DNA from: Elusimicrobia bacterium GWD2_63_28
GTDB lineage: Bacteria; Elusimicrobiota; Elusimicrobia; Elusimicrobiales; UBA9959
Assembly (NCBI GenBank): GCA_001799895.1
Contig: MGUI01000071.1
Coordinates: forward strand, 1 to 32,194
DNA length: 32,194 nucleotides
Direction: 5' to 3'
Of this stretch, positions 13,613 to 22,051 are shown one piece after another. Numbering within the stretch: position 1 is the stretch's first letter; the number at the start of each line of letters is the position of its first letter. The position numbers and the translations under genes are program-made. The notes under the pieces were generated by a model, which did not search any database, was not told the DNA's origin, and saw nothing but the letters and a program-made list of their open reading frames with translations.

Positions 13613-14377
13613 TCAGTCCCAGCTCACTGCCGGCGCGGAGGCCGTATCGTCAACCTCGATCCGGGGCAGTTCCAGGCCGCCGGCCACGGAGGTGTTCAGG
13701 TTGCCCAGGCCGTCTACGCTCATCGTATCCATGCCGATCTTGGGCTCGTCGCTGAAGGGCTTGGCGAACAGCCACTTGAGGTCGGCCTCCAGGAAGGCCA
13801 CCGGCTCTTCCGCGGTGCCTACGTTCATCGGGTTGGACATCAGGACGCTCAGCGAAACTTTCCAGCCCCACTTCATCTTGATCTCCAGCGGCTTGATCAC
13901 GAAATTCGCTACGTAATGCCCGCGCCTGAGCGGGCCGGCGCCCGGGGTGGCCAGGGAGCCGTGGTAGAAGGAGGCCTCGTAGACGATGTCCACCGCGTCG
14001 TCGCCCTGGATGGCGTTGCCCATCGTGAAACGGTAGCGCCGCGTGACCTTCTGCCAGTCGGCCATATCGTCCCAGTTGAACTGGAAGCCGGGGATGGCGC
14101 TGGCGTAGGCCGAGGCCAGGTCGGCCGAAGGGCGGCCGTTCACTATCACGTTCCAGACCTTGGCGCCCGCCATTATAATAAGGACCGGGGCCACGGCTAT
14201 CCTGTCGTCGTCTCCGCCCTGGCCGGGGAAAAGCGCGGCGGCCTCTTCCCGGGTGAGTGGGGCGGAGGTTTCGCTTAAAAAGGTGGTTGTCGGGCTGTGC
14301 TCGGGACCGCCGGCCCAGGCGGCCGGGGCCGTGAGGGAGAGGGTGAGCAGGGCGAGAAGCAGTTTCTTAAAGGTCAT
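13613..14377 (-). CDS. Exported protein, tandem paralogue 2 (uncharacterised family)
   Basis: This 254-residue protein has a signal peptide (MTFKKLLLALLTLSLTAPAAWA). It shares with its neighbour KVWNVIVNGRPSADLASAYA, the ASAIPGF.FNW segment, RGHYVANFVI, KMKWGWKVSLSVLMSNPMNVG and PVAFLEADLKW, and it ends similarly in PAVSWD. The shared blocks are spread over most of the length, so this is a tandem duplication that has diverged substantially. Early parts and tails differ. AAGGAAA precedes the ATG. The gene begins 11 bp after the DUF882 peptidase stop, so both probably come from that gene's promoter, while paralogue 1 has its own. Function unknown. Confidence 0.7.
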   Translation of the reverse strand: MTFKKLLLALLTLSLTAPAAWAGGPEHSPTTTFLSETSAPLTREEAAALFPGQGGDDDRIAVAPVLIIMAGAKVWNVIVNGRPSADLASAYASAIPGFQFNWDDMADWQKVTRRYRFTMGNAIQGDDAVDIVYEASFYHGSLATPGAGPLRRGHYVANFVIKPLEIKMKWGWKVSLSVLMSNPMNVGTAEEPVAFLEADLKWLFAKPFSDEPKIGMDTMSVDGLGNLNTSVAGGLELPRIEVDDTASAPAVSWD

Positions 14378-14388
14378 TTATTTCCTTA

Positions 14389-15078
14389 TTACCAGTAGCG
14401 CACAGCGCCGGTGTCCACGTGCACGAAGCCGTCCGAGGGGTAGTAGCCCACGCCGCCGGCGCGCAGGGCCCTGGCCGTGTCGCGCAGGGCGGAGGTGCGC
14501 ACCCCGTCTATCTTGATGTCGGCGGCCAGGCCGCGCATATGCAGGCTCTTCTTGGCCACGCCGCCGGAATCGGAGGCCAGCGCGCCGTTCAGCTCGGGGC
14601 TGCGGTAGCCGCAGATAATGGTAACCTCTGCGCCGTTATGCCTGTCCTGTATGGCGTCTATGATTTCTATAAGGCGGGACGGGACTTCGATTTCCCGGCC
14701 GGTCAGGCGGCAGCGGAACAGGCGCCTGATCTGGGCCAGGGCGGCGGGGATATAGCGGCCGCTGGCGTCGCGGTAGCGGATCTCCAGCCGCTCCCTGTGC
14801 CACTGGTGGTAAAGTTTCACCGTGCCGTCCCCGCCCAGGCCGGCGGCGGGCGCGCCCCGCTCTTCCAGCTCTGTCACGGCTTCGCGGTCGGCCAGGTAGG
14901 AGGCTTCTTCAACTTCGGTTATTACTGAAAAGCCGGGAACGGGTTCGGGCAGCGGCAGCGCCAGGGAGGAAGGATTCATGTCGCGGGCGCTGATCATGTT
15001 GAGGCTGAAATCCGCCGCGGCGGCGCCGGCGGCCAGGAGCAGGGCCGGTATCGTCAGCATGAGTTTAGCGGTGTTCAT
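14389..15078 (-). CDS. DUF882/M15A-type peptidase (YcbK-like), exported
   Basis: The start at 15078 gives a 229-residue protein with a signal peptide (MNTAKLMLTIPALLLAAGAA); AGAGGAAA lies just upstream and a promoter just before that. The longer open frame to 15618 crosses the divergent kinase gene and is rejected. The C-terminal domain carries TIICGYRSPELN, then SLHMRGLAADI near residues 177-188 (the SxHxxGxAxD zinc site with His and Asp), and FVHVD near 217-221 (third zinc ligand). This is the D-Ala-D-Ala carboxypeptidase-like fold that trims peptidoglycan cross-links in the periplasm. The first 100 residues are unlike typical short YcbK proteins and may bind the wall or a partner. Confidence 0.82.
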   Translation of the reverse strand: MNTAKLMLTIPALLLAAGAAAADFSLNMISARDMNPSSLALPLPEPVPGFSVITEVEEASYLADREAVTELEERGAPAAGLGGDGTVKLYHQWHRERLEIRYRDASGRYIPAALAQIRRLFRCRLTGREIEVPSRLIEIIDAIQDRHNGAEVTIICGYRSPELNGALASDSGGVAKKSLHMRGLAADIKIDGVRTSALRDTARALRAGGVGYYPSDGFVHVDTGAVRYW

Positions 15079-15097
15079 AAAGTTTTCCTCTGCGTAT

Positions 15098-15125
15098 AGT
15101 TTAGCCGATAGCGGCTTTTTAGCAA
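15098..15125 (-). promoter_or_regulatory. Promoter TTGCTA-16-TAAACTATA for the DUF882 peptidase
   Basis: Read leftward: TTGCTA (15125-15120), a 16-nt spacer, then TAAACT (15103-15098) followed by ATA. It has the same spacing and -10 extension as the promoters at 8748-8775 and 13554-13581. Confidence 0.55.
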
Positions 15126-15184
15126 GCGCCGCAAGTCCCAGGCCGGCCGCGTAAAAAGGCCTAAAAAGGGGGGCCGGTGGGCCC

Positions 15185-15213
15185 TTGACAAAAGTCACGG
15201 GGGGCTTTATCCT
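15185..15213 (+). promoter_or_regulatory. Promoter for the TPR-kinase gene, plus a TAGACTATA box at the start codon
   Basis: A perfect TTGACA (15185-15190), a 17-nt spacer and TATCCT (15208-15213) would give a leader of about 30 nt without a ribosome site. A second box, TAGACTATA (15241-15249), ends 1 bp before the ATG but lacks a -35 at 16 nt; it matches the box seen at other exported genes. Confidence 0.45.
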
Positions 15214-15250
15214 ATTTGTGTCGCCGATAAGTGTATCCTTTAGACTATAT

Positions 15251-17749
15251 ATGAGGAAGATACTTTCTGTTTTTTTCTGCTTTGCCGTCCTGACCGCCGC
15301 GCAGGCAAGGCCCGCGGCCGCCGAGGGCACGGACAGCACGGACGGCGCGGGCGTTTCCTCCCCGGATGTACTGATGCCGCTGCCCGAACCGGTGCAGCAG
15401 GATCCGGGAGGCGCGGCGCAGAGCGGCGCGCAGGGCCGGGACGACCTTAACGTTTTCAGACATAACACCGTGGACAACCCGCTGGAGTCGGCGGAGGCGC
15501 TGCTGCGCCTGCTGCCGCCCAAGACCAGGCCGGAGCTGAACGCCTTCAGGCAGGAGCACTGCCGTGAGCTGGCCGAACTGATGCGCTCCCTGCACAAAAG
15601 CGCGAAGGAAGGCCGCATAAGCCGGGAGGACTACCTGGAGATAACGGTAGGCCTGGCCTCTTTCCAGCTGCGCACCATAAAGGGACGCGAGGACGGTCCC
15701 CGCGACCCGCGCCTGGGCCCCGACCCGGGCCAGCCCGGCTCCAGGGACCGCAACGAGGTGGACGCCCTGGTGGACGTGCACATAGCCGCCGATTCGGGCG
15801 ATAAGGACAAGGCCGAGAGCGCCCTGCTGGCCGCGGTGCAAACTTATCCGCAGAACCCGGACGTGCAGACGGCTGCCGCCTCCTATTACAACGAGAATAA
15901 AAAATTCCCGCTGGCCGAAAAATCGGCCACGGCCGCGCTGGCTCTCGACGACAGGGACCCCGACGCCTACAAGGCCCGCGCCCTGGCCCGGGCCTCGCTC
16001 AATGACCGCAAGGGCGCCATAGAGGACATCAAGAAGGCCATGGCCATAGACCCGCAGGACGAATCCGCCCGGGTGCTGGCCGCGCTGCTGGAAAGCCGCA
16101 AGAGCATAGCGTCGCTGAAGTCCATTTCCTCGGTGGAGGAGGTCAAGCGCGCGCTGGGCGTAAGCGACGACAGTTCCGAGGCCGTCAGGGCCTCCCGGGA
16201 CGGCGGCCTGGGCTCACTTTCCGGTGGCGGCGGCGAAGAGCTGGCCGCTCCGGATTTCGCCAAATCCAAGGCTTTCCTGAAGACCGCTCTGGCCAAGAAC
16301 CGCCTGGGCGACTACGAGAGCGCGGTGCGCTACGCCGGCCTGGCCATCGAAAAGGACCCCGCCAACCACGAGGCCTACCTGGAGCGGGCCAACGCCTATA
16401 ATTTCCTCGGCCGCTACGACGACGCGGTGCGCGACGCGGGGCACGTGATAGAGGCGGACCCGACCAATATGCAGGCCTTCAATATGCGCGCCTGGGCCCT
16501 TAACCGCAAGGGGCAGGCCCGCGACGCGGCCACCGACGCCAGCCGCGCCATAGGCCTGAACCCGGGCTACGCCGACGCCTGGTTCAACCGGGCGCTGGCC
16601 TACGAGAAGCAGGGCGACTATAAGCGCATGCTGGAGGATTTCAGGCAGGCGGCCGCGCTATCCGGCTCGTATTCGAGCCGCTACCAGGACGCCGTGGCGC
16701 AGTACGGGCCGCGCGTGCCGGGCTTCAGCCCGGCGGGCCAGTTCCGCCAGGCCGGGGCCGCGGAGCCGGGCTCCGCTCCCGCTAAAGAGGGCGCCCCGCT
16801 CAGGCGCTTCCTGACGCTGATGTTCTTTACGCTGACCGGCGGCGGGCTGGTGGCGGCGGGGCTGGTGCACATCATGTCCTCCCGCTCGCAGCAGGCCGCG
16901 CCGGGCGCGCGCATCACGCACCCCGACGTGCTTTCTCCCTCTGTCTTCTACGAGGGCGTGGCCACCGGCAAGTACAAGATCGAGCGCAAGCTCGGCGAGG
17001 GCGCGATGGGCGTGGTCTACGAGGCGACCGACCAGTCGCTCGGGCGCAAGGTGGCCATCAAGAGGATGGGCGAGGAGATCAAGGTCAACGACCGGGAGAA
17101 GCAGCGCTTCCTCGACGAGGCGCGCACCGTGGCGCAGCTGCACCACCCCGGCATAGTGGAGATCTACACCATCTTCGAGGAAGAGGACAACATTTACCTC
17201 GTGTTCGAGCACGTGGACGGGGACACGATGGACAAGGTGCTCGACAAGGACGTCCGCCTGCCTTTCGACAGGGCCGCGAAGTACTTCTCCGAGGCGGCCG
17301 CGGCGCTGGCCTACGCCCATTCCAAGAACATAGTGCACCGCGACCTGAAGCTGGCCAACATGATGCTTTCTTCGGAAGGGACCGTGAAGGTGATGGACTT
17401 CGGCCTGGCCCACCGCGCCAGGGAATCCATGGCGCGCATGTCCAACGCCGAGGTGGTGGGCTCGCCCGCCTACATGGCGCCGGAGCAGGAGCTCGGCGTT
17501 TCCTCCGCCGAGTCGGACATCTATTCCCTGGGCGTCTGCCTCTACGAGGCCCTCAGCGGCGTGCTGCCGTTCCAGGGGCCGGATTTCCACCACCAGAAGA
17601 CCCACCGCTCCTACCAGCCCCTTTCCCAGTCCGTGCCCGGCCTGCCCGCGGAGATAGACGCGATAGTGGCCCGCTGCCTGGACCCGGAGCCTCAGAACCG
17701 CTACCGCACCGCCGACGAATTCCGCCGCGCCATAGACCTCATAGCCTGA
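15251..17749 (+). CDS. Membrane Ser/Thr protein kinase with exported TPR sensor region
   Basis: This 832-residue protein starts at 15251 (MRKILSVFFCFAVLTAAQA, a signal peptide); the upstream in-frame start at 15185 lies in promoter sequence. Residues about 190-320 and 360-500 hold TPR helices with alternating Ala/Tyr patterns (YLERANAYNFLGRYDDAV, AWFNRALAYEKQGDY). A membrane helix is near 520-542 (FLTLMFFTLTGGGLVAAGLV). A Hanks-type kinase fills 574-832: GEGAMGVVYE glycine loop, VAIK lysine near 604, HRDLKLANM near 696-704, DFGLA near 716, MAPEQE, and a final YRTADEFRRAI. All key catalytic residues are present. With a cleaved signal peptide the TPR part lies outside the inner membrane and the kinase inside, reverse of the usual kinase-first order. 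It probably senses an envelope partner. Confidence 0.85.
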   Translation: MRKILSVFFCFAVLTAAQARPAAAEGTDSTDGAGVSSPDVLMPLPEPVQQDPGGAAQSGAQGRDDLNVFRHNTVDNPLESAEALLRLLPPKTRPELNAFRQEHCRELAELMRSLHKSAKEGRISREDYLEITVGLASFQLRTIKGREDGPRDPRLGPDPGQPGSRDRNEVDALVDVHIAADSGDKDKAESALLAAVQTYPQNPDVQTAAASYYNENKKFPLAEKSATAALALDDRDPDAYKARALARASLNDRKGAIEDIKKAMAIDPQDESARVLAALLESRKSIASLKSISSVEEVKRALGVSDDSSEAVRASRDGGLGSLSGGGGEELAAPDFAKSKAFLKTALAKNRLGDYESAVRYAGLAIEKDPANHEAYLERANAYNFLGRYDDAVRDAGHVIEADPTNMQAFNMRAWALNRKGQARDAATDASRAIGLNPGYADAWFNRALAYEKQGDYKRMLEDFRQAAALSGSYSSRYQDAVAQYGPRVPGFSPAGQFRQAGAAEPGSAPAKEGAPLRRFLTLMFFTLTGGGLVAAGLVHIMSSRSQQAAPGARITHPDVLSPSVFYEGVATGKYKIERKLGEGAMGVVYEATDQSLGRKVAIKRMGEEIKVNDREKQRFLDEARTVAQLHHPGIVEIYTIFEEEDNIYLVFEHVDGDTMDKVLDKDVRLPFDRAAKYFSEAAAALAYAHSKNIVHRDLKLANMMLSSEGTVKVMDFGLAHRARESMARMSNAEVVGSPAYMAPEQELGVSSAESDIYSLGVCLYEALSGVLPFQGPDFHHQKTHRSYQPLSQSVPGLPAEIDAIVARCLDPEPQNRYRTADEFRRAIDLIA

Positions 17750-17807
17750 TGTAAGGGGATGCTGCGTCCCCCGCCGTTTACGCGCCTGCCGCGGGCCGGC
17801 GTGAATA

Positions 17808-17818
17808 TGGTATATAAT
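17808..17818 (+). promoter_or_regulatory. Extended -10 for the glycosyltransferase gene, nearly leaderless
   Basis: TGGTATATAAT lies 7 bp before the ATG at 17826. It offers either an extended -10 (TGgTATATA) or TATAAT at 17813-17818. No -35 and no ribosome binding site are visible. Confidence 0.5.
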
Positions 17819-17825
17819 TTACCTG

Positions 17826-19154
17826 ATGCCGCCGCTGAACACACAAACTGCCGATGCAGGGCCTCAGGGAACCGAGCGCTCGGCGGTCATCGCCCTGCTC
17901 CTGGCCGCCCTGCTGATACGGGTGCTTTACGCGGCGTTCAACGGCGTGCTGCCGTGGAACGACATGGCCGGCTGGAACCAGGGCCGCTTGGAGCTGCTGC
18001 GCGGCGAGCCCTATACCGTACACTGGACGCCCCTTTATCCCTTCCTGCTCGCCCAAGTCTCAAGGCTTACCGGCGAGAACTATTTCCTGCTTAACTGCGT
18101 CAACGCCGTGCTGAACACCTTCGCCTGCCTTTTTACCTGGCAGGCGGCCAGGGAGGTTTTCGGCAGGCGCACCGCGCTGCTGGCGCTGGCCGCCGCGGCT
18201 TTTTACGTGGATACGGTCTGGTATAGCGCCACCATGCTGGCGGAGAATCTCGCCCTGATGATGATAGCGCTCCTGACGCTGCGCTTCGTGAAGGACGGGA
18301 AGCCCGCGGTGAACGGCTTTATTTTCGGCCTGGCCTGCCTTACGAAAGGGCTCTTCCTGGCCCTGTTCCCGGGCTTCATTTACTGGCTGTACCTGAAGTA
18401 CCGCCTGGAGGGCTGGCGGAAAAAGGCCGCCGTGTTCACCGGCGTTGCCCTGCTTACCATAGCCCCCTGGGCCGCGCGGAATTTCATGGTTTATAAAGCG
18501 CCGGTCCTGCTGGAGCCGCACTGGGCCTCCGCTGTCTTTGTCGGCCACAACCCTTACGCGACCGGCGGCTGCGACTATTATTTCCTGGACCATGAATACG
18601 GCGACTTTTACAAAGACCCGTCTCTTTCGATAATAGAGACGAACCGGATCTTTATCAAAAAGTCGGTGGAATTCGCCCTGGGCAACCCGCTGAGGGAGCT
18701 GCAGCTCGTAGTGCTGAAGGCCTCCAAACACCTCACCTTCTCCACCTCTTTCGTGTACAACAGCGGCGACTATCCCGCCAGGAAATGGATGTACGCGCTC
18801 AGCCTGCTGCAGCATATGCTGATCTTCCCGCTCTGCGTGTTCGGCATGGCGTTCTCTTTTTCCGACAAAAAGGCTTTCGGGTTCTCGATGATAGTCGGGA
18901 TACTGGCAGGCGCGTTCATAACGCTTTTCTCCGCCAATACCCGCATGCGCATCCCGTTCGCTTCGGCGATGCTGGTGCTGGCGGCGCACGGGGCGGCGCT
19001 GCTGCCCGGGCTGCTGGCTAAAGTCCGGTCCGGCGGCGCGGGGGAAATAAAAGGCCGGCTCTACGCGGCCGTCTCCGTGACGGCGCTGCTCTACCTGAAC
19101 TTCCTCTACCAGCTCCTCACCCGCTACCGCGACGTAACCAGCCGCTTCGGCTGA
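17826..19154 (+). CDS. GT-C glycosyltransferase (PMT_2/ArnT-like), multi-pass membrane protein
   Basis: This 442-residue protein has about ten hydrophobic helices. Family features are the acidic residue in the first outer loop (WNDMAGWNQGRLELLRGEPY), then TPLYPFLLA, a second loop with AENLALMMIALLTLRF, FGLACLTKGLFLAL and IAPWAARNF. GT-C enzymes of this type move a sugar from a polyprenyl-phosphate carrier onto lipid, protein or glycan on the outer face of the inner membrane. A soluble loop (about 230-290, VGHNPYATGGCDYYF) lies between helix groups. The acceptor and sugar cannot be inferred. The start is near-leaderless. The gene follows the kinase by 76 bp and converges on the metallophosphatase/barrel gene with no clear terminator between them. 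Confidence 0.78.
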   Translation: MPPLNTQTADAGPQGTERSAVIALLLAALLIRVLYAAFNGVLPWNDMAGWNQGRLELLRGEPYTVHWTPLYPFLLAQVSRLTGENYFLLNCVNAVLNTFACLFTWQAAREVFGRRTALLALAAAAFYVDTVWYSATMLAENLALMMIALLTLRFVKDGKPAVNGFIFGLACLTKGLFLALFPGFIYWLYLKYRLEGWRKKAAVFTGVALLTIAPWAARNFMVYKAPVLLEPHWASAVFVGHNPYATGGCDYYFLDHEYGDFYKDPSLSIIETNRIFIKKSVEFALGNPLRELQLVVLKASKHLTFSTSFVYNSGDYPARKWMYALSLLQHMLIFPLCVFGMAFSFSDKKAFGFSMIVGILAGAFITLFSANTRMRIPFASAMLVLAAHGAALLPGLLAKVRSGGAGEIKGRLYAAVSVTALLYLNFLYQLLTRYRDVTSRFG

Positions 19155-19193
19155 CGGCGCGGGGCCGGGGCGGGCTGGCGCGGCTTTTCTTCC

Positions 19194-21938
19194 CTATCTT
19201 TTTATTTTGAAGAGTTTCGAGTATTCCAGCGCGAAGCCGGTGGTCAGGTTGGCGCCGGCGCCGGTGAGTTTTTTGCCGGTGGCCCAGAAATAGTTCACGA
19301 ATGGGCTGATCATGATGTCGCCGTAGAGGCGCGTGCTGACCTTCAGGTTTAGGTCCAGCCTGTCCTTCAGGTCGTAGACCGTGTCGAAGCGGCTGCGCGC
19401 GAACCGGCGGTAATTGCCGTCGGCGTTGAGCATCAGCGCCGTGCCGCGCAGCGGGGTGGACAGCCTGAAGCCGGCCTCGAGCGCGTGCTTGAGGCGCGCC
19501 GGCAGGTAGGTGTAGACCTGCTCGGTGGTCAGGCCGGCGTACAGCTCCTGCATGACCGCGCCCTCGAAAAGCTTGAGACCAGCGCTGCCGCGCAGCACCT
19601 TCCTCAGCGGCGCCCCGTCGGCGCGGGAAAACTCGGTGTCATAGGCGGCCGAGGCGTAAGGGCCTATCACCAGCCGCCCCAGCTTGCCGTTGTAGTTCTT
19701 CATCCTGTAGACCAGCTCGCCCTGGTAGACCAGCTGGTCCACGCTTTCAGTAGTAAGGGGGGGGGCGCTGCGGGGCTTGAGCACCGTCCTGCCGTAGTCG
19801 GCCGAGATGCCGATATCCAGGCGGAATTTCCCGGAGTAGTATTCGGAGAAAAGCCTGGCCGAGCCCTGGAAGCGGGTCTGGCTGTCCGCGCTCAGGCGTG
19901 ATTCGCTTACGCCGGAGTAGGCAGCCGGTCCGGTGATGGAGGTATTAACCGCCTCCAGCGAGAGGTTGCGCAGGTTGAGATGCCAGATGTCGCGCGGCGG
20001 GGTAACGTTCCTGGTCTCGTTCCAGGCGGCGCTCTCCCAGTCCGGATGCGAGGGGTGCCTGGCCTTAACGGCTTGCAGGCCGCTTACCACGGCCTCATGC
20101 AGCGTGGCAGGGGCGCCGGGCGGCAGCGGCAGGCGCTTTATGAAAGGCTTGTCCTTTATCAGGCTTTCCGGCAGCACGGCCAGGTAGGTCTCCGAGTCGT
20201 TGACGGGCAGCCCGGCTACCCGGCCCGTCTCGTCCAGGCCCGAAACGGCGAAATACTCAGCTTCCGCATAGTCAGCCGGCGCCTCTCCTTCTCTGGGCCC
20301 CGCGGGGACCGCCTTCCGGATGAAGTTCTTCAGGAAGAAGCCGGGGGCGGAGACCAGGGCCAGCGGCTCGTCGGGCCCCAGCCAGCTGCGCACCATGGCC
20401 GACGGCGTGTCCCCGGCGACATTGCTGCCGAAAGGCGTTACCTTCAGCACCGCCAGCTCGGTGGAGAAAGACTTGCGCGTGATATTGGCCGCCAGGTTGA
20501 AGAAGTTGCGGACGCCAAAAAAAAGCCCGTGCCCAAGGGCGCTGATGTCCGGCAGCAGGGCGTCACCGGAGCCGATGAAATAGCGCACGATGCGCTCCTT
20601 CATGTAGATGTTCTCCCGGTACAGCAGCGGCTCCCTGCCGTCGTCGGGCGGCGGCAGCGCTTCCAGCGCCGTAAGGGCCCCGCGCGCCCCGAATTCGGCC
20701 CGCAACTCGCCGGAGCCCCGCGAATCGGGGAAGACCATGATCCCCGGCCCCGTGTGGGCTTCCTTGTCCCATTTGCGCAGGTCTACGCGGGTCCGCTTGC
20801 CCGATTCATTGTCCCAGGTCTTGGGCCCTATCAGCGCGTCTATGCCGCCTATCCCCATGAGGCGGCCGAGGTCGCTATGCCCCAGGGAGGAGATCAGCAC
20901 TACAAGCCTGGCTTTTTTGTTTCCCCGCAGTTCGGTTATGAGCGCCTGCAGCGCGCGCGGGTCAGCCGGGTCGGTGACCTCGAAGGGGGCCCCGCGCAGT
21001 TCAGCGCGCACCGCTTCGTTGTTCGGGACCAGCGAGAGAAAGGCGGCCACCTCCCCGCCGAGGTTGCGCAGGGCGTAAGGTTTTATTATCCTGGCCAGCT
21101 CGGGGTCGGAAACCTTGAGGTTGGTGCAGATGAATTCCACCGGGACGGAGGAGGCCTTCAGGCCGCCTTCGCGGGACCAGCGCCAGAGGTTCTTCAGGTC
21201 CGCCATTTCCAGAGAAGCTATGTCCGCGCCGGTATCCGAAAGGTACTTAAACGTCCTGGCCGGGCCGGCGCTGAGCACGCTGCCGGCCAGCGCCCCGCCC
21301 GCCCCGAGGCTAAGCATCACCGCCGAGCGCTTGTCCGCGGCCAGCTCCGCCATCTTCCGGCTGATGCCGTTCATGCCGAGCGGTATGGGGATGCTGCTGA
21401 AAACCTCCTCCCTGCCGTCCGCGGAAACAAAGTGCCTCAGCACCAGCGTCGGCTCCCAGAGAGGCTTGGCGGCCAGGTGGGGGAGGCTGACGGCCGTGAA
21501 CTTTATCCCGGAAGGGCTGGTGCCGGTCAACCGGCGGCCCGGGCGGAGTTCCACGCTGAAATAGGCGCGCGCCTTGTCTTCCAGCGCAGGGGTCAGCCGC
21601 GCCAGCAGGCCCTGAGGCGCTACCAGTACCGAGTGTCCTCCCGCCAGTATATCCACAGGTCCCGAGTCGGCGTAGTCCGTGGTGCTGTTCAGTTCTTCCG
21701 CGGTCAGGTCCTCAGGCCGCTCAATCACGAAGCGCGCCCCGTCGGTAAAAGTTATCTCCGTGGCGGCCCTGTTCAGCTTTATGGCGGAGGAGGACCTGAT
21801 AACCTCGTCGAGCGCCCCGGCCAGGTCGCTGATGAGGTTGTATTCGTGGTCGAAATAGTAGACCGACGCGGAGCGGGTTTCGGCCAGGGCCGGAAGGGCC
21901 TGCAGCAGGGCGGCCAGGATGAGCGCGGCGGTCTTCAT
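19194..21938 (-). CDS. Exported degenerate UshA-like metallophosphatase fused to a C-terminal beta-barrel
   Basis: This 914-residue protein has a signal peptide ([19 protein letters not shown]). Residues about 205-375 follow the order of a 5'-nucleotidase/UshA metallophosphatase core: [81 protein letters not shown], then [11 protein letters not shown]. Metal-binding positions look lost: the usual GD is GA and the GNHE motif is SLEMA. From about residue 660 to the end the sequence alternates like an outer-membrane beta-barrel ([59 protein letters not shown]). It is probably a non-catalytic sensor or scaffold at the outer membrane. The assignment is by pattern and should be tested by structure prediction. 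TATCTT lies close to the ATG, with no ribosome site. Confidence 0.5.
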   Translation of the reverse strand: MKTAALILAALLQALPALAETRSASVYYFDHEYNLISDLAGALDEVIRSSSAIKLNRAATEITFTDGARFVIERPEDLTAEELNSTTDYADSGPVDILAGGHSVLVAPQGLLARLTPALEDKARAYFSVELRPGRRLTGTSPSGIKFTAVSLPHLAAKPLWEPTLVLRHFVSADGREEVFSSIPIPLGMNGISRKMAELAADKRSAVMLSLGAGGALAGSVLSAGPARTFKYLSDTGADIASLEMADLKNLWRWSREGGLKASSVPVEFICTNLKVSDPELARIIKPYALRNLGGEVAAFLSLVPNNEAVRAELRGAPFEVTDPADPRALQALITELRGNKKARLVVLISSLGHSDLGRLMGIGGIDALIGPKTWDNESGKRTRVDLRKWDKEAHTGPGIMVFPDSRGSGELRAEFGARGALTALEALPPPDDGREPLLYRENIYMKERIVRYFIGSGDALLPDISALGHGLFFGVRNFFNLAANITRKSFSTELAVLKVTPFGSNVAGDTPSAMVRSWLGPDEPLALVSAPGFFLKNFIRKAVPAGPREGEAPADYAEAEYFAVSGLDETGRVAGLPVNDSETYLAVLPESLIKDKPFIKRLPLPPGAPATLHEAVVSGLQAVKARHPSHPDWESAAWNETRNVTPPRDIWHLNLRNLSLEAVNTSITGPAAYSGVSESRLSADSQTRFQGSARLFSEYYSGKFRLDIGISADYGRTVLKPRSAPPLTTESVDQLVYQGELVYRMKNYNGKLGRLVIGPYASAAYDTEFSRADGAPLRKVLRGSAGLKLFEGAVMQELYAGLTTEQVYTYLPARLKHALEAGFRLSTPLRGTALMLNADGNYRRFARSRFDTVYDLKDRLDLNLKVSTRLYGDIMISPFVNYFWATGKKLTGAGANLTTGFALEYSKLFKIKR

Positions 21939-22017
21939 TCACAGTAAAGATAGCATTTTTTATTTTTCCGGCCGAGCGGGACCCCGGCGCCGCGGGGCCG
22001 TGGCCTTCGCTTTTATA

Positions 22018-22023
22018 TATAAT
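22018..22023 (+). promoter_or_regulatory. -10 box for threonine dehydrogenase gene
   Basis: TATAAT within TTTTATATATAATC, 28 bp upstream of the ATG, with AGGAGG in the leader. No convincing -35 is seen. Confidence 0.4.
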
Positions 22024-22051
22024 CTTTTTGACGGATCTTCAGGAGGAACGC

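Noticed and set aside
19155..19193. Terminator between the convergent glycosyltransferase and metallophosphatase/barrel genes
   Set aside because: The 39-bp gap is GC-rich but shows no stable stem followed by a T run on either strand.
19980..21947. 655-codon rightward open frame
   Set aside because: It mirrors the 914-residue metallophosphatase/barrel gene, whose signal peptide and beta pattern are real. The rightward product is Arg/Gly/Gln-rich without any motif.
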